NCBI GenBank assembly: GCA_963576565.1
Contig: OY755042.1
Coordinates: 5,198,112-5,262,111, forward strand
Reading direction: 5' to 3'
Source of the DNA: Aspidapion aeneum
Lineage: Eukaryota; Arthropoda; Insecta; Coleoptera; Brentidae
Length of the DNA stretch: 64,000 nucleotides
A program made the translations under genes and the position numbers. The notes beneath the pieces are model-generated. The model worked only from the letters and a program-made list of their open reading frames with translations, did not search any database and was not told the origin of the DNA. Below, piece after piece: positions 11,840-22,755 of this stretch (positions are counted from its first letter, which is position 1; every line of letters begins with the position of its first letter).

Positions 11840-14204
11840 TATTTAGAAGTATTCACATATTCTCAGAAAAATAGTCAAGGAAATTGGCGACAAAGATAAA
11901 CTGTTCATTCGAAAATTCCACGCTTTTTTCGATCTTCAGTCCCATCCGTGATAACTATAGAGCAGAATTTCAAGAAACACAGTAATGAAAAAAAGTATGA
12001 AGTCTATTTGATGCCCTTCAAAACAACGCCTTTAAAAAACTAATTCAAAAAGTTTGTAAAACTACTGTTAAAAAAGATTTATAAAACAAGAAGACTGAGG
12101 AAATGAGCTAAATTGGTGTCGTTCCTCTCGTCATAACTGAAGATGGCAGTTCACGAGATGGAGTTTTTTGGACGATGAGAATAAATTGTTTTTGCGTAGT
12201 TAGTTTTTTAGTTAGATTTTTAGTTTTTCGATTGGTTTTATTTTATTTTAAGAAAATAAGTTTACAAAACCATACAAATAAAGCTTAGTATAATAATTTT
12301 CATCTTTTGATTTGAACTTAATCCTATGAGCAGTTCTACTGCAACATTTTAAACTTAGTTATTAGTAATACCCTCAATATAGCTATTTCTAGTTTAAATA
12401 TTGTGTCTAAATTATATTTTTTAATTCACTCACAAAGAGTCTGTCTCAATACTGTTTTTGTATAAATTCTTTATATTTTTTAAAAGATCTATGTGTCCAC
12501 CATAAAAAATATGAGATTTTCATATGAACAACTTTTTTATTAAAAAGTATAATATAATACTGTTTTAATTTCAAAAAATATTGATGCTTATATACTTATT
12601 GTAACAAAGAAATGAGTATGTACTACATTAATATGAGTCGAGATAAAGTTCATTTGTGGAAACTACAAATAATATTAATTTAACTTTTATTAAGTCATTT
12701 TGCTTAGGTAATTTAAAAACTTCAATTTACAAAAAATATAATATAAACAGGGCCTAATCCTATTTTTAAATAATAATTTTTACCAAAACAAATTGCAAAG
12801 CTTAGCTCAAATCCAACTCAAAATACATTGTAGAAAATAACATTTTTGAAAAAATTAAATAATCACTAATTTATCGTTTGTTCATGGTTTGTAGTTCTTT
12901 GGTCAGTCGCACTGAAAATCTTCCAATGTAGAAACCTTGGCGGCAGGGCACCCCAATTGTTCATAAATTTTTCACTACATAAAATCATTTTGGGACAGAA
13001 ACTTTTCTCAAAAAACTATTCCAAATCAGAATCAGAATTTAAATATAAAATATAATGTTTCAAAGTCAGAAATTTCAAAACAATTGACAATTTAAACACC
13101 GATCCATCACCCTTATTATAAAGGGCGGTGACCGATTATATTAACCTAAAGGTAACTGATAATTAGTTTTGCAGCGTCCATTATCAGTTACCTTAGGAAC
13201 CTATGGTTTAAAACTGAATTAAGAATACACGTGCGTTTTGTTACCAGAATTACGGGGTGATTAAACAAAAGGACTAGCCTTATTGCAAAGAGTATAATAC
13301 AGCACTCGTAACGCTGCGTTGTGTCGATGGCTCTACGCCGAGACCGCATAGCGCCCGCAAGCAGACAGCAAATGATATAAGGTTTCCGGAGCACAATGGG
13401 TTATATGGCGGAGCTAGTCGTATATGTTTTTTAAATTATGATAACCAAACCCACCCAAATGTATTGCAGATAGTCCAGTTAATAAAAAAATGCAACTGAT
13501 AAAAAAGTCTTAATGTATTTCTCTTTAACAGAGCCCCAAAGTTGAAAAATATTTTGGGTTAAAAATGTATGTATTTTTACAGTATTTTTAAATAAAAAAA
13601 AATGACAATACAAACAGCACCTTTTGGGTATATGGGTATAAAGTTGGCATAAGAAGTAACTGCACTTTTAAAAACTATTAGTAATTTCCTAATTCCAAAA
13701 CCCTTTTTATGGTTAAAATTTTTAGAAATATATTACGTTTATTTTCGTCTCTATTTTTCTTTGTAAAGCCTACAGAAACAAGCTTAGCAAGGCTTAGTAA
13801 AATCTCCACCAGAATATTAGAGAGAGGGGTCTATTTGACTAAAAAAACAAAAAATTCGCTGCCCCTGTTTTTTGGGGGTAGCCCTAAACACTGCCATGTA
13901 CGTGGTCTTTATACAATCAGTGTATCAGCCAAATGGAATAAATTCGACAGCGGATTGAATTTAAATTATTCTGAAAAATCCAAAAGTACATCGACGAAGA
14001 TTTTTAACGAGCAATATTTCTGTTGGAAATTTTTTTGTAGACCCCCTGCAAAGGGGTCTACTCGCATAAAACTTCTTTTTTCAAATTAGATAACCCCACT
14101 TGTGACACCACTATTTTTTTTTGACACCTGTCAAATATTAAAAAGAGCTAACCTTTACTTTTTTGCCATTTTTAGAGAATAAAAAATATCCTTTTAAGTA
14201 AAAT
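11840..14204. other. Intron, AT-rich, no gene seen
   Basis: Part of the last intron. A small hairpin with stem AGGTAACTGATA occurs at about 13150-13195. The open frame at 13709-14089 (126 codons, plus) has no recognisable motif, and I do not call it a gene. Confidence 0.4.
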
Positions 14205-14515
14205 GTATAATTTAATTATAGGTAAATTTAGTGGGAATAAGGACACTGTTGTTCTGGTAAATATACGTTTTAATCCATCGGTAACGTTTCGACAATGGTT
14301 TTTGTCTTCATCAGACCTTCAGACTAGATCGTACATTGGAACAACAAAAATGTACGATCTAGTCTGAAGGTCTGATGAAGACAAAAACCATTGTCGAAAC
14401 GTTACCGATGGATTAAAACGTATATTTACCAGAATAACAGTGTCCTTATTCCCACTAAATTTACCTATAGTTGCATTGCAAGGACGTGATAAGTTTACCA
14501 AGTATAATTTAATTA
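14205..14515. mobile_element. Near-perfect palindromic Penelope-LTR-like insertion with 14-bp target duplication
   Basis: Arms of about 121 bases (14217-14337 and 14349-14469) are almost exact inverted copies around an 11-base loop. Each arm contains CTGATGAAGACAAAAACCAT and TGTCGAAACG, an arrangement typical of Penelope long terminal repeats and close to a hammerhead core. The insertion is flanked by GTATAATTTAATTA at 14205-14218 and 14502-14515. The high arm identity suggests a recent event or gene conversion. It is non-coding. Confidence 0.8.
14369..14425 (+). ncRNA. Hammerhead-like motif, imperfect
   Basis: CTGATGA is followed by one extra A, then a 5-bp helix GACAA/TTGTC, then GAAAC and a possible helix ACGTT/AACGT before TA. 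The extra A between core and helix II and the lack of a convincing helix I make activity doubtful. A mirror copy lies on the minus strand of the left arm (about 14262-14317). Confidence 0.35.
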
Positions 14516-14599
14516 AAAAACTTAAGTAAAAAGTTAGTAACATCCAACCTCTTTTGCAACTGGTAGACCCAACTTGTGAAAACTTGTTCGAAAGCTTAT

Positions 14600-15290
14600 T
14601 AAATAAGAAAAAATATGGTGCGTGATCCTAAACCCCGAAAACCCCTCCACTATCCTTAAAGGTGGAGAGTTTCCAACTTTAGAGCTTTATAATATTGTAT
14701 TGTCGCTGTAACTATAGGTCCATACCAAATTTGATGTTGATCGGATATGTACAAGTTGGTCAAAATTGACTTACAAGAGGGACAAGGGCGGCGTCAATTT
14801 CACAATTTTAAAAATATAATTAAAAATTCGTGATCCCTATCCCCAAAAGTCCCTAGATACCAATTTTGAACAAAATCGGACATACTTAGATGGTCCCCAT
14901 CCACCCTCTTCAAAGGGGTGAGGGGTTGCCAACTTTAAAGCATTATAATATTGTATTGTATTGGCACTGTAACTTATAATAACTATAAGTCCACAACAAT
15001 TTTGATGTTGATCGGATATGTACAAGATGGTCAAAATTGTCCAAGGGTGAGGGGGGCGTTACTTTCACAATTTTAAAAATCTAATTAAAAATTCTTGATC
15101 CCCAAAAGTCCCTGCATACCAATTTTGAACGATATCGGACATAGATAGTAGCCCCCCCTCCAGCATTTTCAAAGGGGGGGGGGAGCTGTGAACTTCATAA
15201 TATCAGTATATTGTATTGTCATCGGAACTTTAAGTGTGTACCAAATTTGAAGTTGATCCGATGTCTAGAAGTGGGTTAAAACTGAGTTAA
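14600..15290. repeat. Three degenerate tandem units of about 205-270 bp
   Basis: Units start near 14622, 14828 and 15094 with (C/T)(G/T)TGATCC. Each contains a run of CCCTCCACC/AAAGGGG-like sequence, ATAATATTGTATTG and GATGTTGATCGGATATGTACAAG. The first unit lacks about 60 bases. It is non-coding. Confidence 0.75.
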
Positions 15291-15374
15291 AATTGAGTGT
15301 CGTGCTACTCCTCTCATATAACCCATTGTGTGGCGCCCCATGGGAGGCCCTACAACTTGTATTTGGAACCTGTA

Positions 15375-17160
15375 TTATTATTTATTTTTTTGTGGGTGGC
15401 CTTACTTGCGGTCCCGCCGCTTCGACCCACACGCCTGCAAGTAGGGCAGGTGTTTCGTTACTGCTTCTACTCCCCACCAACCGCGGGGTTAGTAGAAACG
15501 TGTGCCCTGAGTAGATGCTCTGCCCGGTCACAGCAGGCCGGCAAGGTCTTGAAAGCTGACAGCAGTGTCTGCCGTGCGCCTCTGAGAGCTCCAATTACCA
15601 AAACTACTGGTTTGACTGTATAGCCCCAGTACACTCGGCGAAGGTCAAAGAGAAGATCCTGATATGTCCGTTTCTCTTTCTCCTTGGCAATGATGTTCGT
15701 GTCGGCAGGAACCGAGAACTCAATGACATACATAATTCTGTAATTTTGTCAAGGAGTACTATATCCGGCTTGTTAGCGTTTGCAAGCCGGATTATGGGGA
15801 AAACCACTAGCTTGACTATATAGCCCCGGTACACGCGGCGAAGATCAAAAAGAAGATCCTGATATGTCGTCCGTTTCTCTTCCTTCTTGGCAATAATGTT
15901 CGTCTCTGCAGAACCCGAGAACTGAATGACACAATTTTTGTCAAGGAGTACTATATCCGGCTTGTTAGTGTTTACTAGGTGGTTTTAATAAGCCTTTGGC
16001 TGGTCAACTCTGAAATAGAGTTTTCCTGCTGTTCTTTGTCCACCATGCATAGCAACGTGACTACTTCGCACGCGGTACTTGGGACCATCCGTCTGTGGAC
16101 ACTTAAGAGTCCACGGCCTCCCTGATAACGTGGAAAGTAAAGCCGTTGGACAGACTAAGGTCACTCATCGTAAAGCAAGCTTTACAGGTAGCGAAGCCTA
16201 TGATTTTCTATTTTTGGGTTATAATTTTTGTGTTCCTCGGTTTCGCATTGGCTGTTGACTGACTGCTTTCGATTAAAATAAATAACTCAGGGTCAGCAGA
16301 AACTTTAACTTTATTAAGGACTGTAACTTTACAAAAAACCATTTACTTTAAAACTCAAAAAAAAAGACAATGTTTTTGAAAAACGACCGGTCTTTGCCCT
16401 CTGTTTTTGGCTTGTCCCCTTGATCAGCTGTTTTCTTTTTCGCCGCACACGTGCACCATATCACAGCGGCCCAGTAAACGCTCCGTCTTGCTTTCGAGTA
16501 AGGGTCGGACTTGACTACCAAACTTGCTGTCTAATCAATGGACCGGACTAATTTATTTATGATACCACTTTTCAAGTTTAGAAAACCGGTAAATAAAATC
16601 AGGCTTAAACATTGGCGGCTTGTTCTTATTTTAAAAATGTGGTTTTAACACAGTTTAAAGATCTATTTAATAATGATACAGTTTTAAGATAGTTTGCAGC
16701 ATAAGGTTTTAATTCCAATTACATAAATATATATAGTTTAGGTACCTTCATACTGTGTACCACAACATCTTTAAAATAAAACCGAACCGCCAATGCGAAA
16801 CCGAGGAAAAAATGTCAAAAATAATAACCAAAAAATAGAAAGCCTGACGTTGGCTTCGCTTCCTATAAGGCTTGCCTTTACGATAAGTGTCCTTAGGACA
16901 GACGCCTTAGGATGATGGCTTCGGTATCGAGTCATTATCTTGCGAGATTTCAACTCATTTACGTTCCACTTAATGGCTCCAAAGGAGTAAGTGATTATTG
17001 TGTAGCAGCGACTTTGTTCTTCCCAGACAGCTCTGAATTCCAGATTTGTCTTAGTCGCTGCTGATACTTGTCGCGAAGAGACCCTTTGCTACATTATCAT
17101 GGATGTGTCCCTTGGGAACACCCAGATAGGTATACGTCTCTTCGGCATAGTATAGCATCT
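15375..17160 (-). pseudogene. Decayed LINE of R2/R4 (Dong-like) type: RT C-terminal part and restriction-like endonuclease
   Basis: On the minus strand, about 17150-16830 reads YTYLGVPKGHIHDN, RDKYQQRLRQIW, SGKNKVAA and then HHPKASVLRT, matching the region after the RT palm in elements of the R4/Dong group (family: LSGKN...RIHHPKSSxxRT). About 15990-15500 reads KPDIVLLDK followed by VIEFSVPADTNIIAKEKEKR and YQDLLFDLRRV. This is the (K/R)PD...D/E signature of the C-terminal restriction-like endonuclease. The endonuclease block is present twice, about 15780-15980 and 15598-15775. Stops and frameshifts are numerous. The 3' tail ends near 15375. The clade assignment is inference from motifs. Confidence 0.65.
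16130..16900. repeat. Inverted repeat within the LINE remnant
   Basis: About 16130-16260 (GTAAAGCAAGCTTTACAGG, AAGCCTATGATTTTCTATTT, CCTCGGTTTCGCATTGGC) is inverted at about 16785-16900. The loop (16260-16785) has a slightly GC-richer patch with no gene recognised. The right arm is LINE coding sequence, so the left arm is probably a local inverted duplication of it. Confidence 0.6.
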
Positions 17161-17525
17161 ACAAGTTCTTTTCAACTTATTAGATAATATACAGGGGGTA
17201 GTAAAAAAAAAATTGTACTACTAACGAGTTTTAAATTTTAAAAGTTTTGAATTAATAGTTTTATAACATATTTAAAGGAAACAATTATTATTTTTTATTA
17301 TTGCCTCCATAGATATTGATTTTTTATTCACAGTTTCTATTTCTTACAAATTCGATTGATTTCAGCTATTTTAAGCCATTTTTGGTACGACAAAAATGAA
17401 TTTACTAAATATGAAACAAGTTTCGTGGCTAATCGGGCAAAAAGGAGTTTTTTGTTTCCCTTATATTTTTCCGTGGGTAGCCTGAAAGCTAAACCTCACG
17501 GGGGTCCAACGGGGGACACCTAATA

Positions 17526-17573
17526 AGTGTTGACAGTTAACCGTTTCGTCCTTATGGGACTCCTCAGAACACT
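17526..17573 (-). ncRNA. Type I hammerhead ribozyme (left arm)
   Basis: Read on the minus strand: helix I strand AGTGTT, core CTGAGGA, helix II GTCC-CATAA-GGAC, core GAAA, helix III (A)CGG-TTAA-CTG(T), cleavage base C after GTC, then AACACT closing helix I with 6 bp. All conserved core positions (C3 U4 G5 A6 N7 G8 A9, G12 A13 A14) are present. Helix III has one G-T pair. This copy is in the sense orientation of the host gene, inside its last intron. Activity is inferred from sequence only. Confidence 0.85.
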
Positions 17574-18069
17574 GCTGGTCAATGTGACAAATCTTGCGAA
17601 GTTAATCAGACGGTTTTGTCTCTAATTAAATGTAATTAGTGAGCGAACTATAGCAAGAGATCTACCGAGATACGAGAGAAACAAAAAACTAAAAGGTAAA
17701 AACATGCATTGCATTTTTACCCGTCTTCAAGACAGTGAGCGTCAATCAACGGAATTTTTAAGCCAAATAATACTAACAAACGTGGAATTTCGTACCCGTG
17801 AATTTAAAAATCAAACAATGCAATCTGTGTTGATCCGGCCTGAAAGACAAAGAGCTGTCGTAGGTCACGGACTATAGTTGTTTTCTTTTATTTGCATTCG
17901 ATCTTTTCATTGATCGATATTGTATAGCAGTGTTTTTACCTGCTTTTAGTTTTTTGTTTCTCTCGTATCTCGGTAGATGGCGCCTCTTGCTATAGTTCGG
18001 TCACTAATTACATTTAATTAGAGACAAAACCGTCTGATTAACTTCGCAAGATTTGTCACATTGACCAGC

Positions 18070-18117
18070 AGTGTTCTGAGGAGTCCCATAAGGACGAAAC
18101 GGTTAACTGTCAACACT
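18070..18117 (+). ncRNA. Type I hammerhead ribozyme (right arm)
   Basis: AGTGTT (18070-18075), CTGAGGA (18076-18082), GTCC-CATAA-GGAC (18083-18095), GAAA (18096-18099), a short helix III ending TGT at 18110, cleavage base C at 18111 and AACACT (18112-18117) pairing with the first strand. It is an exact structural mirror of the left-arm copy. Short helix III closed by a 4-base loop is the form described for Penelope-associated and retrozyme hammerheads. Confidence 0.85.
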
Positions 18118-18281
18118 TATTAGGTGTCCATTAGATCTTGGACCCCCGTGAGGTTAAGCTTTCAGGCTACCCACGGAAAAATATAAGGGAAACAAAAAAC
18201 TCCTTTTTGCCCGATTAGCCACGAAACTTGTTTGATTTTTAAATTCACGGGTACGAAATTCCACGTTTGTTACTAAATATG

Positions 18282-18735
18282 TTTTACTAAAACACAGCAT
18301 AACAAATATTCCTGAACAGTTTTTCACCAAGGCATTAACCCGCTATGGCTCATACTATTTTACCTAGTTTTCTACATAAGATGGAATATTTAGAAACATC
18401 CGCTTGATTTTTTTAACAATAATATTTCACTGTACGTAACCGCCTCACAAAACCATAAAAAATATTTGTTCTTTATCAATTTTTAATTATTGCATATTTT
18501 TTGTGATTTTTCTGAAAACAAAATTCCTAACCTCAGATTTTAGGAGCAAATGTGACATGTTGTTTGGTTAAAATATGAGCACACCATAAACGAGTCTTGA
18601 CTTACGGGTGAATCAGAAATTGATATTCCTAAATAACTAAACTATAGTTTTTAGTGTGTTCATTCATTCAAGTTGATGAGGTCGTGTACCTGTGTACTAA
18701 AAATTATTTAAATCTGATGAACAAATTTTACTAAC
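18282..18735. other. Intron sequence beside exon E
   Basis: AT-rich sequence between the hammerhead foldback and the exon donor. No repeat or gene recognised. Confidence 0.4.
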
Positions 18736-18951
18736 CTTCTCGATCTCTGGAGCAAATCATCCAAATGACTTGTGTCAGAATCCGAGTAGAGCGTTCGGGA
18801 AACGCTCGGCCGACCTATTCGGCTGCTGTTGTAAGTCTGGTATGACCCGGGAACGTTAACATAGTCGTTAAGCGCGGACACGCTTCTCACGTACGGTTTG
18901 AACTCTTTTGTAGACGTCGCAGGTTCTGGCTTGTACGCGGAGTAACTGGAT
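18736..18951 (-). CDS. Coding exon (exon E) of the large minus-strand gene
   Basis: The acceptor TTCTTATTTTAG ends at 18952 and the donor AG/GTTAGT starts at 18735. Length is 216 bases, phase 2 to phase 2, fitting both neighbours. The frame is open throughout and encodes about 72 residues with SYSAYKPEPATS, then ALNDYVNVPGSYQTYN, RIGRPSVSR, and SHLDDLLQRSRR at the end. DYVNV is a Tyr-x-Asn motif of the kind bound by Grb2-type SH2 domains when phosphorylated, and the giant upstream exon has many similar motifs. RPSVSR repeats the last residues of the upstream exon (SPSVSRR). A LINE fragment was inserted only about 12 bases upstream of the acceptor, leaving the pyrimidine tract partly element-derived. 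Confidence 0.85.
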
Positions 18952-18962
18952 CTAAAATAAGA

Positions 18963-19955
18963 ATGTGAAAAAAGTACGTCTAGTGCAAATCTTTGTACGT
19001 ATTATATACATTTTAAGGTGGCTCCTGAGTTTTCAAAAAAACAAAAGAAATATTGCATCTTTATATGTCAGGGGTAGCCTAAGAACGATACCGATAACAG
19101 AAAATGTTACCTTTCTTGGAACACAACTTGATCAAACACTTAGCTGGGTTAAAACAACTGAGAAACTAGTATCAAGATTAAGCAGCAGCTGTGCTGTTAT
19201 AAGGAGATTGTGAGATAAATGACCTCAGGAAACAATTAAACTTTTTTACAATGCAATTGTACTATCTGCAGTAAGCTATGGTATCCTCTTTTGGGGCTCC
19301 TCGACCGCTGCAAATCTTGTTTTTATAGCGCAAAAACGCATTATAAGATGTATCTATAATTTGCAGCCCCAAGTGTCATGCTTGCCCTACTTTAAAAAGC
19401 TTGGAGTACTTACAGCTCCATCTTTGTATTTTCTTACTCTAGTCAATATAATAATATGCATATTTCCACAAGATTCAGAGATAACCTACGAATTCCAGCT
19501 CATAGCTCCACTTTCTTTGAAAAGGGTCCCCACTACAGATCAATAAAAGCTTTTGAAACTTTGCCATCAAATATTAAATAAATACAAGACCATCAAAAAT
19601 TCAGCAGGGAAACTGTTGAGTTGAGGGTATAGAAGTCAATGGTTAAGTACCTAAATGTTATTATGACTTTACATTTAATTGAAAAAAAAACACATTATTT
19701 TAATAAATTCTACTATTTTAATCTGTGTTTTAACTTTTGTATCCGTCTTTTTCACCTGTTATTTATTTGTCTATAAGCCAATATTCTAACAATACTGACA
19801 TTTCATATATTTTATTTTGTGTCAACATAGAATAAATAAGCAAAATGTAACAATTCTTTTTTCTAGATTAGATTTAGGCTTAGATCCTAGTTTTAGACGT
19901 TGTCTATGTGGTTGTATTGACCATCTTTTTTGGACAATAAAGAAAGTAAAGTAAA
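18963..19955 (+). pseudogene. LINE ORF2 C-terminal fragment with 3' UTR
   Basis: The plus strand reads ITENVTFLGTQLDQTLSW, SRLSSSCAVIRRL, then after a stop AVSYGILFWGSS and IAQKRIIRCIYNL, with PYFKKLGVLTAPSLYF. This is the region after the RT palm in jockey/CR1-like non-LTR elements (FLG..LD..LSW; YG..FWG...Q.....R). Stops occur near 19211 and 19543. The 3' untranslated end reads TGACCATCTTTTTTGGACAA, then TAAAGAAAGTAAAG near 19955. It is 5'-truncated at about 18963, next to a host splice acceptor. The coding strand is antisense to the host gene. Confidence 0.75.
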
Positions 19956-19956
19956 G

Positions 19957-22755
19957 GACCCTCAAGGAAACAGGAGAAACCACAGCCAGTGAAAACTCCA
20001 ACACCCAAGAAAATTCAATCGGGATCTAATCAATCTCTTTCATCAATCAATCAACGACGGGGAATTGCATTAGGACCCAGTTGCTCATCCACCTCAAAAA
20101 ACACCCCGGCCGGAGTCTTGCAGCTTGCTAAAGACCTGTAGAGGTTTAAGGTGATGTCTGCAGGGCCGAAATGAAGAGGCGGGCCCTGGTAAAGATGGCC
20201 GCACTAGAGGGTAGTGTACCTAGAATAACCACTAGAGAAAAGGGCTCTAATGTTAGTACCCAAAAATCTAGTGGGGATTAGAAAGTATCAAACCCTTTCT
20301 ATGACCCAAAAAAGGGAAATGCAACGGCACATGGCTCTAATACTAGTGCCCAGCAGCCCAGCATCCCAAAGGCCAAACAAAGTGCAAAGCATCCTAGGAC
20401 TACTGAGACGACTCCACCAACCAAGGCAGCCAAACGTTCCAAGGCCAGCCCGACAGGCACAGGGTGAGCTGGCTATGCTCGAGTTACAGCAGAGGATAGA
20501 ACTCTGCAGATCGTGGTCAGCATGGACGGTCCAACCGAAACAGAGCTGACTGAAAAGCATTTGCTCGAATTTTTGGACGCGGTTGGAGAGGCTGTCACCT
20601 CGACTCCTGGAAGTAGCGATGCTGCCATTCAATTCACGTCGTCCAGGCTTTGGAGGGGACAGTTGCTAGTCACAGCCGCCGCTGCTCAGAAAAGAGATTT
20701 GCCCAGCTTGAGGCCCTGGGGAGATAAGGTCGCTAGGGATCTCTTGGTTTGGATTCCTGGTAGAAAGCGCAAGGTCAACGAGGATGTCTTGTCGACCCTG
20801 GAGAAACAAAATCCATGGCTGAACAGCCAAAGTTGGTTCTTGGGAAAAGAAGGAGGAAGCCAAAGGTCTTCGCCTGGTCGTGCGGATAGAAAAAAGTCAG
20901 TCGCCAGCTTGGAGGGGGAAGGCTTTCGCCTTTTCTATAGTGGCTCAGATAACCCTGCAAACCTCAAAAAAGGGCAAAACAGGGGACGGCCAACGCGACC
21001 CTGTTAAACCTGAAGCTAAAAAGAATCCCGAGCAGCAACCTTTTCAGGGCCCTACCATCTCACCTTCAAACGCCGAGAGTGAAGAGCCATGTCACCATGA
21101 TACCCATTACTGCTCCGGATTAACCAAAAAAAAGTAACTACCTAAGAACAAAAAAACACCGGTTTATGCGATACTAAACTTAACCCTTCGTAATACTTGT
21201 AGATGACACTTAAGATCTTACAAGCAAATTTAAAACATGGAAGGCCCTCAACCGCCCTTCTATCAGAGAACTGGGCGTCAATATAGAGTTAATCCAGGAA
21301 TCTTAATTATTTGAGGGGGCCATTAGAGGCCTGGGTTTTAAAGGTGGAACAGTTCACTACTGCACTACCTCCCCAAGACCCAGAGCCTGCATTTACGTAA
21401 ACAATGTAGATGCTGTGCCACTTCTAGGGTTCCAAAATGGAGACCTGGTTATAGTAAAAATCATCATCTACAAGACCGTTAAAAAGGAGATAGTAATCTG
21501 CTTAGCTTACTTTCCTGATGGAGCAGTAGACTGCCCCCTGTCATTGGCCTGTTGGGTGGTGCAGAGTGGAGAATCTTCCTCTGGTAATTGGATGCTATTC
21601 CAACTTACGGCATACTTATTGGGGAGATGCTATTAAAAACAGCAGGGGTAGGAACCTTTTCGAGTTAATATTTACATCTGACCTCTAAATTCTCGACAAG
21701 GAACGGTACCCACCTTTTTCAGAACAGGGAGAATCCTTAATAGATTTAACCATCTGCAGAAGAACTCTTGTCGAAGACCACAGACATATAAGCTATATAT
21801 TCCAAGACCCTTTAGCTATAAAATCGGTGGAGTCTCGAAACCAACGGCAAACCGTTTAATTTTTCGATTGTTAGTACTATGGTACCAAAAATACTCAATA
21901 TCGGAAAGGATGAATTATTAAACAACCTTTTCTTGGCTGATTTGATATGATAACCTTAAGGATAGATCCATTTATGTTGCACTGGATGGCCGGAACTCCA
22001 ACTCTTACCAAATAAATGCTGGTGTGCCACAGGGAGCAATCCTTTCGCCAACACTTTTATAAATCAGATGCTGTCACATTGCAGAGCCAGTTGAACATCT
22101 TAGGAGTCACTGCAGAGACCAACATGTCTTGGCACAGTCACGTGGCAGATATAGCTAAAAGGGCGTCCCAAAAGCTTGGGGTGCTATTTCGTACAAGACA
22201 TCTGTATACACCAAGCCAACTGCTGACACTCTACAAAGCCCAGATTTGACCAACTATGGAGTACTGCTCACATATATGGAGTGCGGCACCCAAACATACC
22301 TTAATGCTTTTGAACACCGTGCAAAAGCGAGCTATCAAGCTGATCAATGACCCCGCACTTACCCGTAGCTTGGATAGTCTCGAACATCGAAGAACTGTGG
22401 GCGATCTCTCTCTCTTCTACAGGTATTATCACGGAAAATGCTCTAAAGAGTTGGCACGTATGATCCCCCCGGGAGTAGCACCTACTAGGCGAACACGTCA
22501 AACAGACGGTAACCATCAATTTACTGTCAAAATAGAGGCACCAAGAACCTCATTATATCAGAATTCATATCTCTGGAGAACAGCATCGCTGTGGAATAAA
22601 CTCCCTGCGACAGTTTTCCGTGCAGGTTACAACCTAAACCGTTTCAAAACCAACACACACCAACATTTCCGCGCACTTGCCGCTTGTCGAGCGTGATAGG
22701 GATCTCCTTGCGAGTGCGCATACCCATAAAAAAAAAAAAAAAAAAAAAAAAAAGA
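19957..22755 (+). pseudogene. LINE retrotransposon, ORF1 plus endonuclease plus 3' end, internally deleted
   Basis: About 19960-21140 encodes an ORF1-like protein, best in 20513-21007 (LTEKHLLEFLDAVGEAV, RPWGDKVARDLLVWIPGRKR, KVNEDVLSTLEKQNPWL). About 21200-21800 matches an APE-type endonuclease in broken frames (LKILQANLKHGRPSTALL, IRGLGFKGG, PRPRACIYVNN, KKEIVICLAYFP, LIDLTICRRTLVEDHRHISY). From 21955 a reverse transcriptase segment (DRSIYVALDGRNSNSYQINA, GVPQGAILSPTL) joins directly to the C-terminal domain at about 22060, deleting the catalytic DD region. The C-terminal part (22016-22696) has one stop near 22248. A poly(A) run ends it at about 22755. Frameshifts and deletions make it non-functional. 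Confidence 0.8.

Larger units (their letters stand above)
17414..18269. mobile_element. Hammerhead-ribozyme foldback element (intact copy)
   Basis: Arms 17414-17705 and 17931-18233 are about 290-300 bases and highly similar inverted copies. The outer ends read CAAGTTTCGTGGCTAATCGG. A 36-base tail after the right arm (18234-18269) is found inverted in the central spacer at about 17783-17818. The whole is flanked by TTACTAAATATG at 17402-17413 and 18270-18281, a 12-bp target duplication. Each arm carries a complete hammerhead ribozyme oriented toward its own outer end. The spacer shares TGATCCGGCCTGAAAGAC-like sequence with the related element at 35.5-35.7 kb. There is no open frame of note. 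I infer a non-autonomous retroelement related to Penelope-type pLTRs. Confidence 0.8.

Noticed and set aside
13709..14089. 126-codon plus-strand open frame
   Set aside because: No motif, no splice context, atypical composition, and it sits in an intron of the opposite-strand gene. A chance frame is more likely.
18712..18725. CTGATGA near exon E as a hammerhead core
   Set aside because: No helix II and no GAAAC follow at the right spacing.
18708..18890. 60-codon frame as a separate small gene
   Set aside because: It is exon E read past its splice donor; the last residues are intron translation.
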